Assembly: GCA_018817905.1 (NCBI GenBank)
Contig: JAHISS010000127.1
Location: 1 to 16,952 of the forward strand
Source of the DNA: Nanobdellota archaeon
Lineage (GTDB): Archaea > Nanobdellota > Nanobdellia > Pacearchaeales > GW2011-AR1
Direction of reading: 5' to 3'
Length of the DNA stretch: 16,952 bases
The position numbers were made by a program, and so were the translations under genes. The notes beneath the pieces are model-generated. The model was not told the origin of the DNA. It ran no database searches and was given only the letters and a program-made list of their open reading frames with translations. Shown here piece by piece: positions 12,802 through 16,952 of this stretch (within the stretch, counting starts at the first letter, position 1; each line of letters begins with the position of its first letter).

Positions 12802-14031
12802 ATGGAAATCATGTCGCCGGTTGGGAACTTTGAATCGCTTGCTGCTGCAATCAAAGCAGGTGCTGACTCTGTTTACTTTGGAGTTGAAGAATTAAATATG
12901 CGGACTCATGGGGCAAAGAATTTTTCTTTAAGTGAGATGAAGAAATTAGTTGAAACATGCAAGAAAAATAAAGTCAAGACTTATCTTACGGTGAACACAA
13001 TTATTTATGGCGACGATTTGAAAACGATGAAGCGAATAATTGACGCAGCGAAAAAGAATAAAATTGACGCGGTGATTGCCTGCGATATTGCGGCGATTGA
13101 ATACGCTAATTCTATAAAGCAGGAAGTTCACACTTCGACGCAACTCAATGTTTCTAATTTTGAAGCGGTGAAGTTTTTTTCAAAGTATTCTGGTGCAATT
13201 GTTTTAGCGAGGGAACTCTCCTTGAAGCAGATAAAAGAGATTTGCGACGAGATAAAGAAACAGAAAATTAAAGGTCCTGGGGGCGAGTTGGTCAAAGTTG
13301 AGATTTTCTGTCACGGCGCGCTTTGTGTTTCTATTTCTGGAAAATGTTACATGTCGCTTGCGCAGTCGAACTTTTCGGCGAACCGGGGAAAATGTCTTCA
13401 GCCGTGCAGGCGGAAATACAAAGTTATTGACGAGGAAACTGGGAACGAACTTGTGATTGATAACAATTACGTGATGTCGCCGAAAGACCTTTGCACAATT
13501 AAATTTCTTGATAAAATTTTGGAGTCAGGAGTTTCAATTTTGAAAATCGAGGGAAGAGCTCGTCCGGCAGAGTATGTTTACACAGTTACGAAAGTTTACA
13601 AGGAAGCAGTCCAATCTGTTGGGGAAAATTCTTTCACAGAAAAGAAAGTAAAAAAATGGATTGGGGAACTTGAGACGGTTTACAATCGCGGCTTTTGGCA
13701 TGGCGGTTATTATCTTGGGAAGCAGCTTGGCGAATGGGCTGGCTGTTCTGGTTCAAAGGCGACGGTCAGGAAAATTCAGCTTGGAAAAGTTGTGCATTAT
13801 TTTGGAAAAAAACAAGTTGCGCATTTGGATATTCAAACCAATGGGATAAAAAAAGGAGACGAGCTTTTGATTACTGGAAAGAAAACTGGCGTGGTTAAAA
13901 TAAAAGTTGGAGAGGTTTATCGGGATGGTGTCCCGGCAAAAGGAAAAGTTCGCGGCAAAGATGTTACAATTTTCGTGGAGGAAAAAGTGAGGGAAAATGA
14001 TTCTATTTTTTTGTTGGAGAATAAAGATTGA
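12802..14031 (+). CDS. peptidase U32 family protein (TrhP/RlhA/UbiU-like, Fe-S)
   Basis: 409 residues with the U32 TIM-barrel signature: MSPVGNFESLAAAIKAGADSVYFG at the N terminus, a HTSTQLNV block (110-117), and EIFCHGALCVSISGKCYMS followed by NRGKCLQPCRRKY. Cys175, Cys182, Cys198 and Cys231 reproduce the spacing of the 4Fe-4S ligands in UbiU/TrhP-type members. Most characterised members are prephenate- or oxygen-independent RNA and quinone hydroxylases rather than proteases; an RNA-modifying role is a reasonable inference here. The C-terminal about 90 residues form a beta-barrel-like domain (KKGDELLITG), as in TrhP-like proteins. Confidence 0.88.
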   Translation: MEIMSPVGNFESLAAAIKAGADSVYFGVEELNMRTHGAKNFSLSEMKKLVETCKKNKVKTYLTVNTIIYGDDLKTMKRIIDAAKKNKIDAVIACDIAAIEYANSIKQEVHTSTQLNVSNFEAVKFFSKYSGAIVLARELSLKQIKEICDEIKKQKIKGPGGELVKVEIFCHGALCVSISGKCYMSLAQSNFSANRGKCLQPCRRKYKVIDEETGNELVIDNNYVMSPKDLCTIKFLDKILESGVSILKIEGRARPAEYVYTVTKVYKEAVQSVGENSFTEKKVKKWIGELETVYNRGFWHGGYYLGKQLGEWAGCSGSKATVRKIQLGKVVHYFGKKQVAHLDIQTNGIKKGDELLITGKKTGVVKIKVGEVYRDGVPAKGKVRGKDVTIFVEEKVRENDSIFLLENKD

Positions 14032-14076
14032 CTTTCGAACAGTGTTGAAGAAATCAGATATCCAAAAAGATAGTTT

Positions 14077-14082
14077 TTTATA
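14077..14082 (+). promoter_or_regulatory. TATA-like box of the secreted acidic protein gene
   Basis: TTTATA within GTTTTTTATATGCG, at -27 to -22 from the ATG at 14104, two bases off the common register; the T-run covers the standard position. Confidence 0.45.
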
Positions 14083-14103
14083 TGCGTTTGTTTTAAGTTG
14101 TTA

Positions 14104-15153
14104 ATGAAGAAAGAGGTGGTAGTTTTACTTTTGTTAGGGTTTTTATTATTTTTGCCCATAGTCTTAGCTCAAGAACAAACCCAAATTTATTCTGGTTTTG
14201 ATAGATTTGTTGATAACACTAAAATGTTTTTTTCTTTTGGAGATAAAAAGGCAAGGTTAGCTTTAGAGGTCAAAGAGAAAGAGGTTTATTCTGCGATAGA
14301 AAATAATCATAATGGAAATGAAGAAGCCATGTCAGAGAATCTTGAAAATGCTTGGAAGAAGCTTCAGACTGTTCAGAAGAAAGTTTCCTTGAATGTTGCA
14401 GAGGAAGTTAAAGGAAGTTCTTCTGAAATTCGAAACAGGATAGCTGAGGAAGAAAATTTACCAGATGATTTTGAGGTTTATATTTTGGAAGAGGAGAAGA
14501 CAGAACTTACAGCTGAGTTAGTTATGGAAGTTGAAGGGAAGGAAGGACAGACTTTGGAGAGAGAAGTTGAAATAGTTATGGGTGAAGACGACGGACAGAA
14601 TAGAGTTATGGAAATAGAAACAAGAATGGGAGAAATTGATGAAGAAATTAAAAATTGGGTTGTGGATAAGTTTGATAAAACTGTGGAAACTGATGATGGT
14701 CTAACTTGGGAAGTTGCAACTAAAATAGTCAAAGAAGATAAAGACGATGGTTTAACCCGTGAAATTAAAACTTATGTTGCTGGAGATGGTACTGATAATG
14801 TTGTTGATCCAGGACCCCAAGGAATTACAGGAAACAGAGTTGACGAGCCTCGGGGCAATGACGATTCTTCAGGAGATACAAATAACATTGTTGGAGGAGG
14901 CGGTGGGGATGGGGATTATGCTGAAGGAACAACTGCTGAAGGAACTAGCGTAGAAGGAAGTAATGAAGTTGGTCCTGCTGTTGATTCTAATGAGGGCGAT
15001 TCAGGAGACAGTGCAAGTAGCGGGGATGATTCAGGCGGAAGTGAAGATGGTGGTGGGGATGATTCTGAAGGAGATAGCGGGATAACTGGAGAGGTTGTAA
15101 GGGATTCCGATTCTAAAGGTTTGATAAAAAAAATATTTGATTGGTTGTTTTAA
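14104..15153 (+). CDS. secreted acidic protein with helical DUF5667-like region and Gly/Asp-rich tail
   Basis: I start at the ATG at 14104 (not the TTG at 14098): MKKEVVV, a hydrophobic core (about 5-20) and cleavage after VLAQ or similar give a clear signal peptide. Residues about 30-110 are charged and helical, resembling DUF5667-type repeats. Residues about 115-225 are strongly acidic with alternating strands (ELTAELVMEVEGKE, REVEIVMGEDD). A Gly/Asp/Ser-rich disordered stretch follows from about 230. GITGNRV and GITGEVV flank this stretch, and the protein ends in a basic-amphipathic helix (KGLIKKIFDWLF). I infer a surface-exposed or secreted protein. No catalytic residues are visible. Confidence 0.7.
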   Translation: MKKEVVVLLLLGFLLFLPIVLAQEQTQIYSGFDRFVDNTKMFFSFGDKKARLALEVKEKEVYSAIENNHNGNEEAMSENLENAWKKLQTVQKKVSLNVAEEVKGSSSEIRNRIAEEENLPDDFEVYILEEEKTELTAELVMEVEGKEGQTLEREVEIVMGEDDGQNRVMEIETRMGEIDEEIKNWVVDKFDKTVETDDGLTWEVATKIVKEDKDDGLTREIKTYVAGDGTDNVVDPGPQGITGNRVDEPRGNDDSSGDTNNIVGGGGGDGDYAEGTTAEGTSVEGSNEVGPAVDSNEGDSGDSASSGDDSGGSEDGGGDDSEGDSGITGEVVRDSDSKGLIKKIFDWLF

Positions 15154-15200
15154 AATGAAAAAGGAATGATATTCAAATTTCTCGGATTTTTCCAACAATG

Positions 15201-15206
15201 TTTAAA
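15201..15206 (+). promoter_or_regulatory. TATA box of the frameshifted membrane-protein gene
   Basis: CAATGTTTAAATATC: TTTAAA at -29 to -24 from the ATG at 15230. The ATG that overlaps this box (15198) belongs to a shadow frame. Confidence 0.65.
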
Positions 15207-15229
15207 TATCACCTATTCTCCCGAATAAG

Positions 15230-15804
15230 ATGGGGATTACGTCTTATAGTGGAAGAGTTCGTGAAAAATGTTGTGAACTTAGAAGGGAAAGAATTTTTGA
15301 GAGGTGGGACTATGAGGAAGCTCTTTACACAGATGTTGCTTCGTAGGTTGGGAGAGAGCTTTTACAAAACACAATGCTGGGCGGTCTGAAAGGGATTTAC
15401 ATCTTGAAATAGAGCCTTCAAAATTAGAAGCAATAGGTTTGCAGATTGATGACTCGCGCAGAATTAGTTTGTGTTCTCCGGAAAGCAGGTTTGTGAGAGG
15501 ATCGAAAAATTTAGCAAAGTATGTTTTGGGAATTGGGATTCCTTTAGTTGGAGGATATCTGTTTGGAGATTATTTAGCAGGCAGAAATGAAAGCTCGCCT
15601 GATTTGATTAGGTGGATTTGTTATGGAATTGGGGTTGGTCCAGGGATTTTTGTGGCAGGAGTTGTTGCGTCGGTAATTAAGGATAGAATAAGAACTGGAG
15701 TTCCGGAGTTGAAAAAAGTAAAAAGAATTTTAAAAAAACATGCAAGAAAAATTCGTGTACGTTCTAAGTGGGACAAGAAATGGCATAAGTACAAATATGG
15801 ATGA
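15230..15804 (+). pseudogene. two-helix membrane protein gene with a frameshift
   Basis: The ATG at 15230 has a TATA box in perfect register and encodes 38 charged residues (MGITSYSGRVREK...ALYTDVAS) up to TAG at 15344-15346. One base back, another frame opens at 15340 and reads GWERAFTKHNAGRSERDLHLEIEPSKL and on to TGA at 15802-15804. That second frame has no ATG near its beginning and no promoter. Inserting one base near 15343 joins them into about 191 residues. The second part has two hydrophobic segments (about residues 100-120 and 130-152) and a very basic tail (KKHARKIRVRSKWDKKW). No family is recognised. The cause may be a real deletion, programmed shifting or a sequencing error. Confidence 0.7.
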
Positions 15805-15891
15805 TTAAACGTAATTAGAAAAGCTTGTTGCGATTGGAAGTTTTATTATTGAAAAAAAATATGTTTAAGCACTCCACTTCCAAATAATTAT

Positions 15892-15930
15892 CTCATAAAC
15901 CAGACGACTATCGAGGCTGGCAGTTTATTG
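15892..15930 (+). ncRNA. candidate small RNA or 3' structure with its own TATA-like box
   Basis: TTTAAG at 15863-15868 predicts initiation near 15892, where no start codon exists. A stem-loop begins 3 nt later: ATAAA/TTTAT (15895-15899 with 15924-15928), CCAG/CTGG (15900-15903 with 15917-15920) with a 3-nt bulge, and an inner CGA/TCG. It lies in the 250-nt gap between convergent genes, so it could also be a 3'-end structure. Confidence 0.25.
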
Positions 15931-16054
15931 ATGTTTGCATATTTAATTATATTTGTGGATAATTATTTAGTTGGTTGGGGGGTTAGGTAACTTGAGAATC
16001 AGGAGTCTGGTTTTACGGTTACGTAGTCTTGTTGCGATGGGAGATTCACTTTTT

Positions 16055-16952
16055 TTAGAACAACTTTGTCTGCCTTGTTTCTTGAGCAAGGTCTTCGAAT
16101 TTTTCGTTGAATAGCGAGAGAATCTGTTCTGCGATTGGCTTGATTTGTTTTTCTACGTAGTGTTCGTAGTCAAGTTTATGTTTTAGTTTTTGGATTGGTT
16201 CCGGACCGTCTAGAGTTATGTAATATTCAATTACGTTGGACTCTAGACTTGGAAGTTTTCTTGCGGCCTTGACGTGCGGCGGTGTTGTTTTTGTATATTC
16301 CTTAAGATTTTTTCTAATTGATTTTCTGTAGATTAACTTTTCATCTAGTTTTCCTGTGCGGATTTTTTTCAGATAATCGCGAATAAATTTTTCAACAGGT
16401 TCATCATGGAATAACTTGTTTAGCAGATCTAATTGGAACTCTTGGGCCGCCTCTGTCCAGTCGCCGCGAATTGCCTCTAAACCTACGACTTCGATTTCTT
16501 CCTTGCCATTTACTTCTTTTAGGCCCGCGTAACGCTTTTTAGCGGCCGCTTCTCCTCCGCGGACCTTTGGGATTATCATGGCGAGATATTGTTTTTCGAA
16601 CTCTAATTCTAAGAAAGACTTACGGTTGTAGTTTTTCTTTACGTAGTTTTCATAAAAATTGTTTATGTATAATTCTATTTCCATTCCGAGGACATTGGCT
16701 TTTGCCTTTCCAAGATTTGTTTCTACAAAGACGGAATCTGTATCTGAATAAATTGTTTTGTAACCTTTCTTTTTGATTTGTTCTGCTGTTAACTTGGTTA
16801 TGAATTGTGCGAAGTGTGTGATTGCATTTGCCATGTCTAAATTGAAGTATCTTAAATTTGGAGAGGCTATAACTCCCCAGAATGAAAGCATGATAACTTT
16901 GATTGCGTGATTTGATAGTTCTCTTTTTTCCCTTTTTGCTTTTTCTCTTGCA
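16055..16952 (-). CDS. polB: family B DNA polymerase, Pol II-like, C-terminal part (5' end outside window)
   Basis: About 298 codons of the palm and thumb; the frame runs off the window edge. Visible are a motif B region (AIKVIMLSFWG, 16874-16906), motif C YSDTDS (16733-16750) with both catalytic aspartates, the KKRY element, and the thumb signature TKTTPPHVKAAR. The segment GPEPIQKLKHKLDYEHYVEKQIKPIAEQIL and the short C terminus match the layout of E. coli DNA polymerase II. The last residues, QTKLF, sit where Pol II has its clamp-binding QLGLF, so they probably bind PCNA. Motif B departs from the consensus KxxxNSxYG: Leu replaces Asn and Trp replaces Tyr. Confidence 0.88.
   Translation of the reverse strand, partial: AREKAKREKRELSNHAIKVIMLSFWGVIASPNLRYFNLDMANAITHFAQFITKLTAEQIKKKGYKTIYSDTDSVFVETNLGKAKANVLGMEIELYINNFYENYVKKNYNRKSFLELEFEKQYLAMIIPKVRGGEAAAKKRYAGLKEVNGKEEIEVVGLEAIRGDWTEAAQEFQLDLLNKLFHDEPVEKFIRDYLKKIRTGKLDEKLIYRKSIRKNLKEYTKTTPPHVKAARKLPSLESNVIEYYITLDGPEPIQKLKHKLDYEHYVEKQIKPIAEQILSLFNEKFEDLAQETRQTKLF

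Noticed and set aside
15198..15389. 63-codon plus-strand frame starting ATG TTT AAA
   Set aside because: Its start codon lies on the TATA box of the gene starting at 15230, so it cannot be a leaderless start; the other two frames carry the coherent protein.
1..16952. CRISPR array, insertion sequence or transposase
   Set aside because: No regularly spaced repeats, terminal inverted repeats or transposase/integrase motifs were seen in any frame.

Overview
The window looks like a small-genome, AT-rich archaeon, most likely a DPANN lineage such as Pacearchaeota or Woesearchaeota. The evidence is a type II (archaeal/eukaryotic) methionine aminopeptidase, a tRNA-Tyr with C1:G72 and a bulge-helix-bulge intron at position 37/38, no encoded CCA, TTTAAA-type TATA boxes, and many surface proteins with single N-terminal anchors. 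The phylum is inferred; no rRNA or other marker is present.

Layout. 1-147 is the tail of a secreted Gly/Asp-rich protein. 230-3799 (minus) holds envelope genes: a membrane-anchored metzincin protease, an AN1-zinc-finger/transmembrane/double-CAP protein, and a shortened paralogue of the latter's membrane segment. 3800-4650 is gene-poor and carries hairpins, a fragment resembling a tRNA 3' end, the intron-containing tRNA-Tyr and a possible small RNA. 4651-6183 (minus) is an operon of map, a DUF4258-like gene broken by one in-frame TAA, and an intact DUF2283 gene. 6314-7382 (plus) has a transglutaminase-like lipoprotein and a small membrane protein. 7536-9345 has a dCMP deaminase, a divergent small unknown gene and a sugar-nucleotide epimerase. 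9320-11386 (minus) is a coupled four-gene operon: NSUN-type m5C methyltransferase, low-molecular-weight phosphatase-like protein, a 70-residue orphan and a NOP2/fmu-type PUA-like protein. 11422-12637 (minus) has a membrane transglutaminase-like protein and an orphan. 12802-15804 (plus) has a U32 family protein, a secreted acidic protein and a frameshifted membrane-protein gene. 16055-16952 (minus) is the C-terminal part of a Pol II-like family B DNA polymerase.

The strongest window-wide signal is promoter geometry. At eleven protein starts a TATA-like hexamer (TTTAAA or a close variant) occupies exactly -29 to -24 relative to the start codon, so the mRNAs should be leaderless. The same hexamer sits at the same distance from the mature 5' end of tRNA-Tyr. 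That is the arrangement described for Nanoarchaeum equitans, which lacks RNase P. The fixed register also corrects several start codons (8069, 8410, 12637, 15230).

Functionally the window mixes translation and RNA maturation (map, NSUN/PUA, tRNA-Tyr, U32), nucleotide and sugar metabolism, replication or repair (PolB), and a cell-surface set of metalloprotease, CAP, transglutaminase-like and secreted acidic proteins. Two genes appear broken by single small lesions, which could be real decay, recoding or assembly error.
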